DNA from: Pinus tabuliformis
Taxonomy: Eukaryota; Streptophyta; Pinopsida; Pinales; Pinaceae
Direction of reading: 5' to 3'
NCBI GenBank assembly: GCA_031772625.1
Contig: CM062816.1
Span: 1,671,778,066-1,671,842,065, forward strand
Length of the DNA stretch: 64,000 bases
In this document: in pieces, positions 11,574 to 24,547 of the stretch
Layout: each line of letters begins with the position of its first letter
Position numbering within the stretch: the stretch's first letter is position 1
Position numbers and translations under genes: made by a program
Notes under the pieces: model-generated
What the model was told of the DNA's origin: nothing
Database searches by the model: none
What the model saw: only the letters and a program-made list of their open reading frames with translations

Positions 11574-12780
11574 AGAGGGAAAAACCACGTTCCAATGCAA
11601 TAAGAGAGTTGAATCATGATTACAAACCATCCCTCTTTGTTGATGTCAGTGATTAGCAGTCCCCCCTCCCTCACCCCCCACCCCTATGCAATTAAATAGA
11701 GTTGTTGATCCTCCACCACCAAATACTCGCCATTCAATTGATAGAGTGGAACCTCGATCATCTAGTATTTCACAAAGTATCCTACCTTGTGCCCCAAATA
11801 CTAGTTCATGTGCACATAGTGAATATATCTATGTACATTTTGTATATTGAAAAAAATCTAACATCGAGAGGATAAATAAAAATTACATCATGTTAGAGAA
11901 AGGTATATCATGCTAGAAAAAATCATGTGGGTTATAGTGATCATAAATTTTTATTAAGTTTATGAAAATAACATTTAATGTTGTTTATAATCATTCTTAT
12001 TTTTTCAAATAATTTTAATTTATTTTAAAATTTATGTCAAACCTAACCTCGAGATCAAAAGTATATTTTAGTTTTGACTAGCACAAAAAAAAAAAAAAAC
12101 CAACATTGAAAAAACACAAACCTAATCCAATGAGTTACAAAATTAAACATTGGATAATTTCCAAATCAATGTGTGATGCAAAATCCTGGAGCAGCAATAG
12201 ATACGAAGTGATGCAAATTTTGCACCGCTCAACCCACAGATCCTACTTGAGGTTAAACATACTCACTAGGAATAGTGATTAATATAAATAATAATAATAA
12301 CAAGAGGAATCAATTTTAGAAAAGCCTAAAGTAAAAGTGTCATTCTTTATTAGTCTAGCTTATTTGTATATTTTTAGAAACTAAATAAGTCAACTCATGA
12401 TGCACATATGTCAAGAAATAGGAACAAATTTGTAGCGAATGTGTGTTAGAAATATACAAGTGCTTATTATATGGGTGATACAACAAATATAGTTGAGTTG
12501 ATCTGTGCATCCTTTTTGGGGAATATGCCTTGTTTTTCTAAAGTATAGCATGTGTTAAATTACGAAATGTTTAGAGGTATGACATCCTTGTGGATTCCAT
12601 CTTAACTAAAGCTACATGTTATCAGGATGACAAGTGCAACCTCCTTTGGGGATGTTTCCCAAGTGATCTATATCAATGTTGAACATGACCAGAATGTATC
12701 ACAACAATGAAGAATATAGTTGGTAGTTCAATTCATGAGGGTAGTATTTAGAGCATGTATACCTAAATATACTTCCATCA
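11574..12780. repeat. 1.2 kb segmental repeat, copy B
   Basis: Direct copy of 2314-3512 (see there). Its left edge coincides with the end of the caulimovirid fragment; its right edge passes into unrelated AT-rich DNA. Confidence 0.85.
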
Positions 12781-14139
12781 ACTCCAAAATCACATAATAT
12801 TTCTATCCATTCATTGTACTAGTGATTTGGCATGAAATATGCTCTATTTTTCTAACACTCAATTAGTGTGAATCTTTATCACCAATTTACAAAATAAGGT
12901 ATTCCATATATTCTTTAAATCCAAATTAAATTATTTATGTGATAGTTTAAAATGGAAGAGTGAGAGGCGCATTTTAGATCCCAGTACTAAGGACATGTGT
13001 GTTTCCTGTCATGCTCAACATGTACCAAGAACATGTGTTTTTCCCTCCGTGCTCAACATGAAAAATATACTCTAAATTAAAAAGAAATTTCCACTAAAAA
13101 AAAAAGAAGAAGAAGGAAATTAATATACATTTTTCGTTAGTTTTAATGAAAATAAGACGGAAATGAATACAAATATATGGTAGTTTTATTTGAAATCATT
13201 ATAAAACATCAGTAATTTTGATTTCCCTCCACTAGCTAGGTTTATTGTTAATTGTGCAATTGTGTAAGGAGATGTTGTAAAAATATTTTACTTTCACTCT
13301 TAAAAATAAAATATTTGAGTGTCTATCTTAACTCACATATTTATGTCAATTATAAAGTAATTAAAAAATAAAAATAAAGACAAAAATTCTTATATTTTCT
13401 TTATAAATATTTCAAAAACTCAAATAAACTATTTAAGCATCCATATTAGCTCATATGTTTCATATATATAGTACGAATGTATCTATGTGTGTGTGCTTGT
13501 TTTGACGACTGCAATGAAAAATAATTCAAAAAGATGTGTAATTGATTCAAGTAATAATATAAAATTGATATATGTATCATTTAAAAAATATTATTACTAA
13601 TAAAAATATTCAATTTGGATCAAAAATAGAATATTTCACTATAAAATATTAAATAATATTAATGTGTATTTGAAAATATATTAATAAATTAAATAAAATA
13701 TAACATTTTAAAATAAAGAATGTGGTCTATAAGTAAAATATTTCAATGTCAACTATGCATATATGTATATGTTATATAAAGCAATGCAACAAAAATAATT
13801 TTTTATGGTTAAAACATTTTTAAACATTTCAAGTAATATCAATATTTTTATTTTATTTTTTGTGAATTGTTTTTAATTTCTATCAAATATTTGTTGGAAT
13901 TGCAAATTTGAGTTGTGTATTTTATACAATGTGAGTGTCCAAGGAGATTTTCAAGATATTGTATCCATTAATGCTTTCAAAAATGAAATTTAAAATATAT
14001 ATCTAGTATAAATCAATTTGCACCAAAGAGTTATCTATAACACCCCCAAGTTACATAAATTTTCACGAAGATTATTAAGTGCATGTTTGTTTTTATTAAA
14101 AGGATATTTTAAATGTTATTTAATTTGATAAGGAATATG
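12781..14139. other. AT-rich intergenic DNA, nothing recognised
   Basis: Long A and T runs and stop codons in all frames. No repeat boundary or gene signal is visible before the target duplication of the chromovirus. Confidence 0.6.
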
Positions 14140-14144
14140 AACTG

Positions 14145-14477
14145 TGTTATGAAACCAGCTCAAGAAAAGATAGAAAAGATAGATCAACGCCTTAGAATTC
14201 AGCCTCTTCGAGGGGGCAACCTCCTTTACATTACATAAATGAACAATTCTTGGATGATACAAATGACAAAACCTCCTTTCTATATATAGGAGTCTAAGGA
14301 GTCACAATATAATCCAGCCGACCTAACAATAATAATATAAAGCCACAAAAATAACAATAGAGAGATTCTATGGGGCACAGAAATAACAATATGGGGGTAA
14401 TAGGGGCACAACAATATAAATAAGGGGTATAACTACAATAGTAATGGGGTAATCACTAGTATTATAGGGACCCAACA
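14145..14477 (-). repeat. 3' LTR of the chromovirus
   Basis: 333 bp, nearly identical to 19686-20018. It is left in window coordinates and downstream in element orientation. Confidence 0.95.
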
Positions 14478-14491
14478 TGCCCCTCTCCTTC
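14478..14491 (-). other. Polypurine tract of the chromovirus
   Basis: On the minus strand AAGGAGAGGGGCA directly precedes the 3' LTR, the position where plus-strand synthesis is primed. Confidence 0.75.
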
Positions 14492-14506
14492 AAAAAAGTG
14501 TTGTCC

Positions 14507-17500
14507 TCAACGCTTGAGTAGTTCTGGATACTTCTGCATAAAATTCTCATCCTCCCATGTGGAATCTTCAGCGGATAAGTTCTTCCACTTGATAAGATAC
14601 TCTGAAATTGATCGATTTCGTAGCTGTCGAGTTCTTGTTTCTGTGACTGCTTCCGGTTCCAATATAATTTTTCCTTCCTCGTCAAGTTCTGGCAATATTG
14701 TTTGAATTGGGAGCTTGTCACCTATAACCTTCTTTAAACATGAAACATGGAAAACTGGGTGCAATCGAGAAGCTGCAGGAAGCTCCAATTTGTATGCCAT
14801 AGTACCAATCTTTTGCAACACCTTGTACGGACCATAATACTTTGGTGATAATTTATTATCCTTCTTAGCTTGCTTTAGGGACATTTGCTTATATGGTTGT
14901 AGCCGTAGGAATACCCAATCACCTACATCAAAACTTCTTTCACTGCGATGTTGATCTGCCTGTTGTTTCATTCTATTTTGTGCCAACACGAGGTTATCCT
15001 TTAAGAGTTGGAGGACTTGTTGTTGATGTTCGATGTGATGTTCCACTGCCTGAACCTTAGAATTTTCTCTTAAATATGATGTGATGGATGGTGGTTGATA
15101 CCCATAAAGTGCCATAAATGGGGTCATTTTTGTTGCTGTATGGAAGGAAGTGTTATACCACCATTCAGCCAGAGGCAACCATTTGACCCATTGTGTCTGT
15201 TTATCAGATACAAAGCAACGAAGATATCCTTCCAAACATTTGTTTACTATCTCAGTTTGCCCATCAGATTGAGGATGATAAGATGAGCTATGAGCTAACT
15301 GAGTACCAAGACAAGAAAATAATTCTGTCCAAAAATTTCCAGTGAAAATGGGATCTCTGTCACTTACAATAATCTTTGGGTTTCCATGTAGCTTTTGAAT
15401 TGTTTCCATAAATGCAGTAGAAACTGTACTGGCTTTAAATGGATGTGATAATGCACAAAAGTGTGCATACTTGGTAAGTCTGTCAACTACCACCATGATG
15501 ACACTCTTTCCCTCAGACTTGGGTAAACCTGTGATAAAATCCATTGAAACCTCCTCCCAACGTTGGCTTGGAATGGATAAAGGTTGTAATAGACCCGGTG
15601 TCTTAATTGTTTCAACTTTATTTTGCTGGCAAACCAAACATTCCGCCACAAACTTTTGAATATCTGATTTAAGGCCATCCCAAAAAAATTCCTTCTTAAC
15701 CCTGTGGTAAGTTTTTAAAAATCCTGAGTGCCCTCCTAAGGGAGAAGTGTGCAATTCCATAAGAATCTTTTGTTTTAGCTGGGAATTCTTACAGAGGTAT
15801 AAGCGATCTTTGTACCATAACGAATCATTTTGCCAGCTAAATGTATCAGAAGTACTGGAATCTTGTTGTAGCTTTCGAATAAGTGCCCACACTTCTTCGT
15901 CATTCTTCCATTCCTCCCTTGCTTCGTTTATCCAATCTGGTTGGATAATAGAAATGGCACACAACAATGCTTCCACATCCTCATCCTTTCTTGAGAGTGC
16001 ATCTGCCACCACATTTTGCTTCCCTTTTTTGTAGATGATTTCAAAGTCATAACCCAACATCTTTGTGACCCACTTTTGTTGCTCTTCAGAGGATAATCTT
16101 TGTTCTAAAAAGTATTTAAGGCTATCATGATCCGTTTTTACCTTGAAGTGTCTTCCCATTAGGTAGGGTCGCCATTTCTTAAGTGCATGGAGTATTGCCA
16201 ACATTTCCTTCTCATAAATAGCTTTGCTTAAAAACTTTCCCTTGATTGGACGACTTTCAAAAGCAATGGGTCTTTCATCTTGCATTAGAACAGCACCAAT
16301 TCCATTTCCTGAAGCATCACATTCCACAATAAAGGTTTTTGTGAAGTCCGGTGTAGCTAAGACCGGTGCTTGGCACATTGCCTCTTTAAGATGTTCAAAG
16401 GCCTTTGTTGCTTCCGGAGTCCATGAAAATGAATCTTTCTTCAATAATGTTGTTAGAGGTGCTGCTATTCTCCCATAATTCTTAACAAACTTGCGATAAT
16501 ACCCTGTCAACCCAAGAAATCCTCGCAGATGCTTTATGGATGTGGGGATTTTCCATTCCTTAATGGCTTTAATTTTGCTAGGGTCTACCTTAACTCCTTC
16601 ATGAGATACAATATGACCCAAATATTCCACCTCCTGGACTCCAAAGAAACATTTGGATCTTTTTGCATATAATTGTTTCTCCTCCAATAGTTGTAGCACC
16701 CTGTCAACATGTTCAACATGATCCTTCCAAGACTTGTTGTAGATTAGTATATCATCAAAAAATACTAACACAAATTTTCTAAGGAATGGTTTGAAAATTG
16801 AATTCATCAAACCTTGAAATGTTGAAGGTGCATTGGTAAGGCCAAAAGGCATGACCAAAAATTCATAATGACCCTCATGAGTTCTAAATGCCGTTTTCGG
16901 AATGTCTTCAATCTTCATTCTGATTTGATGATATCCCGAACGAAGATCCAACTTGGTGAAGTAAATTGATCCATGCAATTCATCCAGTAATTCATCAATA
17001 ACAGGAATGGGGAACTTATCTTTAATAGTGAGCTTGTTGAGCTCCCTATAATCCGGACACATGCGCCATGATCCATCCTTCTTGTGCACCAATACTACTG
17101 GAGCTGAGAAAGAACTTTGACTCGGTTGAATTATACCAGCCTCTAGCATTTCTGCAACCATACGTTCAATTTCACTTTTTTGGACATAGGGATATCTGTA
17201 CGGCCTGATGTTTGGAGGAACACTTCCTGGAATCAGATGAATAGCATGATCATGATCACGCATAGGTGGGAGACCCTTGGGAGTCTCAAATACCTTGGAA
17301 TGATTGTCCAGGACTTTTTGGAGATCTGGAGAAATAGATGATTCCAATGTGGAAACATCTAGCGAACATAATTGTGCAATTACACCTCTTTGCTCCTTTT
17401 TTAGAAGCTTTGTCATACCATTAGAGCTGATTATCTTTCCTGGTTTCCCTGCAATACCCCTTAATTCAACTTCCTTTCCTTCCGTAGAAAATTTGATGAA

Positions 17501-18061
17501 AAGTTCTTGAAAATTAAAAGCTATTGTACCCAAGGATTGTAGCCATTGGACTCCTAGTACAACATCAGCACCTCCCATTGGAATGGAAAGCATTGGGCTA
17601 GTCAATACATATTCTCCCATGGATAGCTTGATATTATGGCACTTTCCAGAGCAATTTATTGTTCCTCCATTTGCAATCATCACTTGACACTCTGGTGCTG
17701 GATATAGGAAGCAATTCAATTCTTTTGCTACCCTACAATGAATAAAATTGTGGGTGCTTCCTGAATCAATCAACACTATTACCTTTTTCTTCTTGATTTG
17801 TCCTTCTATCTTGATGGTTTGAGGAGTGGTAATTCCCGCCAATGCATTACAAGATATGGTCGGATTTATTTTTTCTTCATCTAGGCTTTGTTCCTGGAGT
17901 ATATCTTCTTCTTTTGACCTTTCTTGCTCCTTTTCTTCTTCCTCTTCACAATCTATGTAGAATAATTTCTTCTCAGCACACTTATGACCTTTAGTGTATT
18001 TGCTATCACAACTGTAACAAAGCCCTTTTGCTCTTTTTTCTTCCAATTGTTGTGGTGTCAA
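14507..18061 (-). CDS. pol: Pol polyprotein of the chromovirus (PR-RT-RH-IN-chromodomain)
   Basis: A 1,184-residue ORF. In order: a CCHC zinc knuckle (CYSC...GHKC, residues 15-28); aspartic protease with LIDSGS (98-102); reverse transcriptase with DYRELN (about 337), YHQIRM (about 377) and a catalytic DD pair in FFDDILIY (about 436); RNase H with [10 protein letters not shown] and KTDHDSLKY (about 580-650); integrase with an HHCC zinc domain (about 771-815), D in MDF, D in VSDRDPIF and E in SDGQTEIV (about 840-940); and a C-terminal chromodomain (about 1130-1182) with YLIKWKNL and STWED. Chromodomains are thought to direct integration to particular chromatin. The plus-strand ORFs inside this span are shadows. 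Confidence 0.95.
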   Translation of the reverse strand: MTPQQLEEKRAKGLCYSCDSKYTKGHKCAEKKLFYIDCEEEEEKEQERSKEEDILQEQSLDEEKINPTISCNALAGITTPQTIKIEGQIKKKKVIVLIDSGSTHNFIHCRVAKELNCFLYPAPECQVMIANGGTINCSGKCHNIKLSMGEYVLTSPMLSIPMGGADVVLGVQWLQSLGTIAFNFQELFIKFSTEGKEVELRGIAGKPGKIISSNGMTKLLKKEQRGVIAQLCSLDVSTLESSISPDLQKVLDNHSKVFETPKGLPPMRDHDHAIHLIPGSVPPNIRPYRYPYVQKSEIERMVAEMLEAGIIQPSQSSFSAPVVLVHKKDGSWRMCPDYRELNKLTIKDKFPIPVIDELLDELHGSIYFTKLDLRSGYHQIRMKIEDIPKTAFRTHEGHYEFLVMPFGLTNAPSTFQGLMNSIFKPFLRKFVLVFFDDILIYNKSWKDHVEHVDRVLQLLEEKQLYAKRSKCFFGVQEVEYLGHIVSHEGVKVDPSKIKAIKEWKIPTSIKHLRGFLGLTGYYRKFVKNYGRIAAPLTTLLKKDSFSWTPEATKAFEHLKEAMCQAPVLATPDFTKTFIVECDASGNGIGAVLMQDERPIAFESRPIKGKFLSKAIYEKEMLAILHALKKWRPYLMGRHFKVKTDHDSLKYFLEQRLSSEEQQKWVTKMLGYDFEIIYKKGKQNVVADALSRKDEDVEALLCAISIIQPDWINEAREEWKNDEEVWALIRKLQQDSSTSDTFSWQNDSLWYKDRLYLCKNSQLKQKILMELHTSPLGGHSGFLKTYHRVKKEFFWDGLKSDIQKFVAECLVCQQNKVETIKTPGLLQPLSIPSQRWEEVSMDFITGLPKSEGKSVIMVVVDRLTKYAHFCALSHPFKASTVSTAFMETIQKLHGNPKIIVSDRDPIFTGNFWTELFSCLGTQLAHSSSYHPQSDGQTEIVNKCLEGYLRCFVSDKQTQWVKWLPLAEWWYNTSFHTATKMTPFMALYGYQPPSITSYLRENSKVQAVEHHIEHQQQVLQLLKDNLVLAQNRMKQQADQHRSERSFDVGDWVFLRLQPYKQMSLKQAKKDNKLSPKYYGPYKVLQKIGTMAYKLELPAASRLHPVFHVSCLKKVIGDKLPIQTILPELDEEGKIILEPEAVTETRTRQLRNRSISEYLIKWKNLSAEDSTWEDENFMQKYPELLKR

Positions 18062-18063
18062 CC

Positions 18064-19020
18064 TTATAGGTTGTGGAAGACTAGGGCAACAACACTTCCG
18101 TCTTTATAGTTGTGAGTGGTATGCTTCCTGGTTGCCATAATTTTGCTTTCCATTTTTCTTGCTAACCTGAATGCCTTCTCTAATGAATCAGGTTCCCAAA
18201 GGCGAACATCATGTTGGATATTATCCTTTAAAGACCCTATGAACACATCAATCCTATGCTCCTCTGGAATATCTTTTACCCTTATGTTCAATTTTTGGAA
18301 CTCCTCAATGTGCTCCATTACTGAACCCTTTTGTTTGAGACTTATCAATTGGCTAAAAAAAGTGTTGCTTTTTGTATCTTCATAATGTGCTATCAATTCT
18401 TCCGTAAAAATTGCCCAAGTGATAAATTGTTTACGAGAGCAAAGCCATTGATACCATACAAACTGATTTGGTTCCAAATATACAGTTGCCATACGTACCT
18501 TTTGTGCGTTTTGCACATTATTGAGATCGAAGAATTGCTCCATCTGTAATATCCATGTGGCGGGATCCTTGCCATCAAACTTCCTCATATCGATTTTTGG
18601 AATATGGTGATTCTTCGATCCAACATTAGCGTCTATGGAATCATGATTAACATTTCTTTTGTTCTCATCATGAGTTTCCTTTACTACCTTTTCACCATTA
18701 GTGACCCTTTCTTGTAGCAACTTCTTCAATTCTTCCATGTCTGTCTTCAAATCTATCTTCAAATCTGCCATGTCTCTCTTCAAATCTGTCTTCGAATCAT
18801 CCATCTTAGCTTCCATGCCCTTTATCTTAGATTCCACGCCATTTATCTTAGATTCCACGCCACTTATCTTAGCTTCTGTTAGCTTTTGTGAGCGTGACAT
18901 TTGTTGCACTTGTTCTTGTAATTTTGATATATCATGTAGCATTTCTTCCTCTTCTTCATGAGTCATGCTAGAGCTTTCAGGTTCCTTACTAGGTGTTTGC
19001 ATTTTCTTTCCTCGGGGCAT
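18064..19020 (-). CDS. gag: Gag of the chromovirus
   Basis: A 318-residue ORF. The N-terminal 60-125 residues are a charged coiled coil made of short repeats of the type KISGVESKI / [10 protein letters not shown]. Residues about 145-300 are a retrotransposon gag domain, with the tryptophan-rich patch [16 protein letters not shown] and the closing REL-like helix. The zinc knuckle usually at the Gag C-terminus is encoded at the start of the next ORF. Gag forms the virus-like particle that packages element RNA. The element as a whole looks nearly whole. Confidence 0.9.
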   Translation of the reverse strand: MPRGKKMQTPSKEPESSSMTHEEEEEMLHDISKLQEQVQQMSRSQKLTEAKISGVESKINGVESKIKGMEAKMDDSKTDLKRDMADLKIDLKTDMEELKKLLQERVTNGEKVVKETHDENKRNVNHDSIDANVGSKNHHIPKIDMRKFDGKDPATWILQMEQFFDLNNVQNAQKVRMATVYLEPNQFVWYQWLCSRKQFITWAIFTEELIAHYEDTKSNTFFSQLISLKQKGSVMEHIEEFQKLNIRVKDIPEEHRIDVFIGSLKDNIQHDVRLWEPDSLEKAFRLARKMESKIMATRKHTTHNYKDGSVVALVFHNL

Positions 19021-19671
19021 CAGTTACCGATAATAATGCTTTACTATGCCCTTTGAATTCCGTTAAACCAAGCTTACACAAAAATTTTAAAAAAAACTAC
19101 ACACCTTTTTTCACTTTATAGAAGCCTGATATTGAATCTGATGTATCTCTGTAATTTCAGATCATCCAGTTCTGAAATTGCTACCTGTAGTAGCCTTCTG
19201 AGTCCTCTTTCCAATGCCACAAGTCTGAGCCAAATTGGATTCTCCAAGGAAGAGTTATGTGAAATCTCCCACAGTGACTTGCTTTTAGACTGGTTCAGTA
19301 GAGCGAACTTGTACGACGTGCCACGAGTCACTGTTTCAACCTTTGAATCTGAAACACACACACAAGAAACTACAGTCCGTCCTCTTTCTGTACCTTCTTA
19401 CGAAATTTCAATCCGATCCCCAGAGAGAAAGTTATGACGATTTTCCCCAGGTCACCTGTTTTGAATGTAATTCAGGAGTCTGCAAAAAGACCAACTTCCT
19501 CAGATCATATCTCCGCAAATATCGCGCGAAAAGCTCTGAAATTCGGACCCAAGGTTCAACGCGATTTCTTCTCAAATGGGTTTTTTTTGCGACTTCTGAA
19601 ACGTCACAGAAAAAGTTATAGCGAAAATGCCACGATGACCTGTTTGGAGCAGCGAAACCCTAGAATCCAAA
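19021..19671 (-). other. 5' untranslated leader of the chromovirus
   Basis: About 650 bp between the primer site and the gag start, with no convincing ORF in element orientation. Plus-strand ORFs here are shadows. Confidence 0.7.
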
Positions 19672-19683
19672 GCTCTGATACCA
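19672..19683 (-). other. Primer-binding site of the chromovirus (tRNA-Met)
   Basis: On the minus strand TGGTATCAGAGC follows the LTR end after two bases, complementary to initiator tRNA-Met. Confidence 0.9.
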
Positions 19684-19685
19684 AA

Positions 19686-20018
19686 TGTTATGAAACCAGC
19701 TCAAGAAAAGATAGAAAAGATAGATCAACGCCTTAGAATTCAGCCTCTTCGAGGGGGAAACCTCCTTTACATTACATAAATGAACAATTCTTGGATGATA
19801 CAAATGACAAAACCTCCTTTCTATATATAGGAGTCTAAGGAGTCACAATATAATCCAGCCGACCTAACAATAATAATATAAAGCCACAAAAATAACAATA
19901 GAGGGATTCTATGGGGCACAGAAATAACAATATGGGGGTAATAGGGGCACAACAATATAAATAAGGGGTATAACTACAATAGTAATGGGGTAATCACTAG
20001 TATTATAGGGACCCAACA
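19686..20018 (-). repeat. 5' LTR of the chromovirus
   Basis: 333 bp. On the minus strand it begins TGTTGGGTCC and ends CATAACA. It contains a TATA-like box at 19821-19830. Confidence 0.95.
19821..19830 (-). promoter_or_regulatory. Putative TATA box in the chromovirus 5' LTR
   Basis: CTATATATAG (palindromic) lies about 135 bp from the inner LTR edge, with no other TATA candidate near it. In the minus direction this would start transcription near 19795. The same sequence in the 3' LTR is at about 14280-14289. Confidence 0.5.
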
Positions 20019-20540
20019 AACTGTTATAGGAAGGATCCAAGAAACATATGTGGTAATTACCTAAGTTATAGGTGGTAATACTTTAAATAAAATTGCTTGT
20101 TCATTTAAAAGAACAGTTGCCAAGAAGTGGTTACGCTCTGCCTGAGAGAGGTAATATAGAGAGGGGAAAAGAGCAGAAAAGGTTCCTAGAGCTGGATCGA
20201 ATAAACGCGTGGGAGAAACTTGCTCAGTACAGTCAACAAATAGTACAATTAGAGGTTGGACCGTAGTCCTGAGGCCTTAGTACTGAATGTAACTGAACTA
20301 GATCCAGCATGGAGAAGATAGAAGGTGCTCGAGGGAGAGTCTGGATGTGATTGCCTAACTTGTGGCTGGGAGGAGAGACCTTTGGAAAATATTGTTTTTA
20401 CAGGTTAACGGTTAAACTGAGGTAGCAATCTTCTTAATAGACTTAATATTAAACCATAAATATTATTATGTAGAGTGGTCATTATTATCTGTTTTTCAAG
20501 TTAATTAGAAAACTGAAGGAGAAGCCATTAGAAACTGCGC
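20019..20540. other. Unrecognised DNA between the chromovirus and a LINE tail
   Basis: It begins with the right-hand AACTG target duplication. No ORF or repeat is recognised. It may be upstream LINE sequence too decayed to read. Confidence 0.4.
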
Positions 20541-21443
20541 AGAAGTGCGCATTGTCTTACACTGTGACCTGCGCACATGACTTAATGAATGTAAAAATAA
20601 AAAGTAAGTCTAGAAGCATTGTTAGTCATGCACAGGAGGCAGGATGTGGCGGAGGAGCCATTCTTTTCCTGAATGATTCCCACTATTTCAAAATCCAAAT
20701 TAATCTGGGCATGGGTACTAACAATTTTGCTGAACTTAGTACGGCAAAACATCTCATATATTTTGCCTTAGAACAGCATTGCAGTCATCTACAGTTGTTT
20801 GGTGATTCCAAAATCATTTGTAACTGGCTTAACAATGCATCTCATTGTAATGCATTTACTTTGCGGCATATTCTAGGAGAAGCTCAAAGATTGATATCCT
20901 CATTTGACTCCTTTGTCTGTCGACATATTTACAGGGAACAAAACACGGGGGCAGATCAACTTTCAAAAGAGGCAGCGCATATACAGGGCAATGACTGGCT
21001 GATATAGGAGGAAATTGATGGTTCCTACCATCAATACTACCACAGACCTTTTGTAGAACTTGGTCAAATTGGGCTATAAGCCCAATCCTTTCTGATCTCA
21101 CTGTATAAATTATGTTTCTCATATCTACTTTAGTGGTTTGTATATATGACTTTGCACATACAGTTTTGGTTTTGGTACATAGTTTATCTCTCTCTGCGCA
21201 GAGACGATACAATTTTGGACTTTTTCTCTCTATCTGTTGAGAGAAGGCTTAGACATAATATAGTTGATATCAGACTCCCTGCATGGAGTAATAGCAGTTA
21301 AGCTTTTATATCTTTTTCTGGACAGTCTCATGTATCTTGATAGGCAACCTTGCCTCCATATGCATATGCCTCGGCATCTACAAAATGTAATTTCTTATAT
21401 ATTAATAGAAATTACGACTTTTTTCCATGGGAAAAAAAAAAAG
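20541..21443 (+). mobile_element. 5'-truncated L1-type LINE: RNase H domain, 3' UTR and A-tail
   Basis: The span contains the C-terminal RNase H domain of a plant LINE ORF2, about 420 bp of 3' UTR and a terminal A-run at 21430-21440. The word TTAATAGAAATTACGA before the tail resembles the 3' ends of the LINE copies at 34618 and 39613 (minus strand), so these belong to one broad family. Only the last part of the element is present, as expected for 5' truncation during target-primed reverse transcription. Target duplications were not found. Confidence 0.75.
20552..21007 (+). pseudogene. LINE ORF2 C-terminal RNase H domain
   Basis: A 151-residue ORF. Residues about 32-145 match the RNase H-like domain (RVT_3 type) of plant LINEs: GCGGGAILFL, GMGTNNFAELSTAKHL, LFGDSKIICNWLN and YREQNTGADQLSKEA, keeping the acidic residues E, D and D of the active site. 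The first aspartate region has been lost or replaced at the 5' truncation, so the domain is incomplete. The annotated ATG is not biological; the frame is simply open from the truncation onwards. Confidence 0.75.
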
Positions 21444-24330
21444 CATAATTAGTCGTATCTATCCCAACTAAAAAGCTTTGAATGGATGCCTTTTCAGCCC
21501 TGATCCCTCCCATCATGCAGCTACCTCCCTCTCTTTAGGGAACCCATATCCCACCATTAGTGGATCTCATCCCTTAGGAAATGCATCCCAAACTTCCCCT
21601 CCTTGACCTATAAATCTAACATGGGCCTGAGGATTGAGGAGGACTATTGAAAGTAGGCTTATGTTGTAGGAATAAGGCTAGGAGGCTATTCATTCAAGGA
21701 GAGGGTTGGAGATTGTGGGAAGGGACTTGCAACATCAAGGCTTCAAGGTTGTAAGTTTATTCTCCATTTTATTAATATAAAAGAAACTGTTCTTTCTCAA
21801 TTATGTCTTTGTTGATATAATTTGTGGGATTCCTTGATCACCCACATAGATTATGATTTCATATTGATCAATTTATGATATATGATTGAGTTAATTAGTT
21901 CATTTATCTCTTATGTTATATACTTGATGCTTTGATCTTGTGTATGTTTCTGTATATGCAGATCTCCTTCAGAAAATCATGGAGAAGTTGTGGTAAGTGA
22001 TGGGAAGATATCTAAAGCATCGAGGAGAAGTGAATAGTCGACAACTCTAAAAGGGACTTCATCAGGAATTTCGATGAAACGGTAAGTGATCGTTATCATA
22101 TTGTTTGTTTTTGTCAATCGTAATCTAGGGAAAGGTAGTAGTTCCTTGTTGCTTGTTACTAGATTTCTCTGAGGTCTAGTGAGATCGCTCTTGTCCGAAA
22201 GAGGGATTTGTCCACACAACAACATGTTATTTCCATCAAAATTACTCTTTCAAAAGAAAACTAAACTTCAAGGTGAAATCGATTGAAAATTCTAACTATC
22301 AAACTGAATCAAAACTTAATCTATTGTAACAAGAATTAAAATACTCTATTTGAACTGAATTGAAAGATCTATTCTAATGAGCAGAATTGAAATTTTATTC
22401 TACTTGCAAAAAATTGAAATATTATTCTAAATGCTCTTGGAAATCAAAATCTCTATTATATCCAACAAAAAAAAAATATTACTCTAATTACTTCGAAAAA
22501 ATGACGATCCAAAATTTAACTCTAAAGGATTATAGATGTGCACGGTTGTGATTAAATTGATCTGTCCATTACTCATGAAATAAAAACAAAAACATTGAAT
22601 GAAGCAACTTATAAAAGGGAAATCTTTTTGCCTTTTATGAGCGCTCGGCTTGTTCAAACTACTCAATGTTAAACCAAAGATCAATTAACAAAATACCAAT
22701 TGAAAACATTAACTAATTGTAATGAGAAAGAGACTATTCATGAAATAAGTTGACAACTAACATAACCAAATACTAAACTAACTTACAACTCTTCAGGGGG
22801 CCCTCTTGTTGAGCATAAGCATGAGATAAATTATCAAACTATTCACGCATGCATTAATCACCAAAGGAATAAAGTAACTTGTATTAAATGTCGAAGTCTT
22901 CAATAGCAAATGATTACAAACTTAAAAATAGTAATGATGTCTATTGCTTCACTCCAGGGATTTTTATAATCCTCTGTTAAATAACAGTCTTAAGAGTTAT
23001 AAGCCGAGAAACAAGTTTTCACTCTAACAACTAAGAAATTAAATTGAATTCATAATCATTTTTCTCATGATTTTCTATTGGAAGAGAAAATCATTAGAAT
23101 ATTTTGATTTGACATATTGTAACTTTTGCTTCCAAATTCTTCTCGTTCAATTCCACGCTCACTTGATAATGCCATGATCCTCCTTCAAATTATGCACATT
23201 GTTGAAGTATAATAAATAGAGTTGACTTTTGGTTTGACCTTTAGATCTCTCAAACCGAGTGAGTTGCGAGATCAATGTGATAAGCGGACGTCCATAGGTT
23301 GAACATTTTCCATCTATCTATATCTTTTATTCCTCCTCGAGTGCATTGGAACATGTCTAACCATGGATGTAGCTGCAGAATCTTTGGTTAGCTAAAGAAT
23401 GATTGCATTTTGGTAGCTATAGGAATGTTTTGATTAAATTTCAGAAAGAAACAAAAAATTATGAACCATGAATGAATGATAACTTTTATGATGCTTGAGC
23501 ATATCTGAAGTGACCTTTCAACTTGAAAATGTAACAAAATTGTCATGAAAAGAATGGAAAGGAAAGTAAAAGGTTTATAAAATAATAATAAAAAGACAAT
23601 TCAGAACTTCAACACAATTATAATAAGTTATTAACATGGAAACCTACATAAGTAGTTACAAGTGCACTATATACATTTGTCGGCATTGTTATAAGAGTTA
23701 TCATGTACTTATATGATTTACATTCTTTACAAAAAAGAGCACATTGCAATATATTAGTTGTGTTTATGTTGTGGGAATTGAAGAAATTAGTTTGTATCAA
23801 AGGTAAGACTAGTTGGGCATATTAGCAAAGCAAGTGTCACATGGTAAGCCTTTGGATAGAGAAGCTTAATGTGTGAATATAATGCCTTAGAGTGTTGCAC
23901 ACTCCCCATGATTCTATTTGTAGTACATGGGCTAGTGGTTGGTCTCCTGTGAGTATTATTATAAATAGATGCATGCTCATGTTAGTGCAAATGGTTGTTG
24001 TCCTTGATATTTGTAGCCTCAACTCAAAGGTTGCAATTGTGCTAGAATTGCTTATAGTTATGTAGCAAATTAGTCTGACATAAACATTCCAAATTATTCC
24101 TAGATTTTTAATTATAAGTATTATTTTATATGTTATATTTCATATGAAATGTTAAATGATGATTTAACAACACTCATAATTTATTTATTTTGAGACTTTG
24201 CACCTTTGCAATTCATGGATTAATTGCTTTATTTTGCTTAAATAGCAAATTCTTCAATTTTGAGTTAAATGCACATAAAAAAATGCTTTTTTAGCTGTCA
24301 TATTCGGGTTTAATGAGGGCATTGTAATCA
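21444..24330. other. Unrecognised intergenic DNA
   Basis: About 21480-21780 is less AT-rich and carries CTATAAATC and other promoter-like words, reminiscent of a solo LTR, but no partner or clear ends were found. Short ORFs (21977-22225, 22484-22684, 23618-24022, all minus) have no domains. Confidence 0.45.
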
Positions 24331-24547
24331 ATTTTTTTAGTTTTTTAATAATCTATGTGGTTCATGGACCCCCCGTGACCGCAACATCCATGTTTGCATT
24401 AGGTAGATCTACCCAAATGGATCACTTCATACCAGCTTAACCATGGAACTTGATCCTGAGAGTGTCAAGAGAAATGAATGCGTGACCTCTCAATAGAAAA
24501 GGCGCTTTAATGAGGGGGACTCGACCAATTGAGCTAACCCTCAAGCC
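24331..24547 (-). repeat. tRNA-derived SINE, copy 1 of a tandem pair
   Basis: On the minus strand it starts GGCTTGAGGGTTAGCTCAATTGG (an A-box-like RNA polymerase III promoter), has GAGGTCACGCATTCATTTC at the B-box position about 60 bp later, and ends in an A-rich tail (T run at 24331-24347 on plus). About 217 bp. Confidence 0.65.

Larger units (their letters stand above)
14145..20018 (-). mobile_element. Ty3/gypsy chromovirus LTR retrotransposon, nearly whole, young
   Basis: A 5.87 kb element on the minus strand. It has two 333-bp LTRs starting TG and ending CA, a 5-bp target duplication AACTG on both sides (14140-14144 and 20019-20023), a tRNA-Met primer site inside the 5' LTR (right end) and a purine tract inside the 3' LTR (left end). 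Gag and pol ORFs lie between, and pol ends in a chromodomain, which places it among the chromoviruses (Tekay/Reina-like by overall look). The LTRs differ at only 2 positions by eye (0.6%), so insertion is recent, of the order of one to a few million years depending on the conifer or angiosperm rate assumed. It looks essentially whole. Confidence 0.95.

Noticed and set aside
21480-21780. Possible solo LTR
   Set aside because: Promoter-like words are present but no TG...CA ends with target duplication or second copy could be found.
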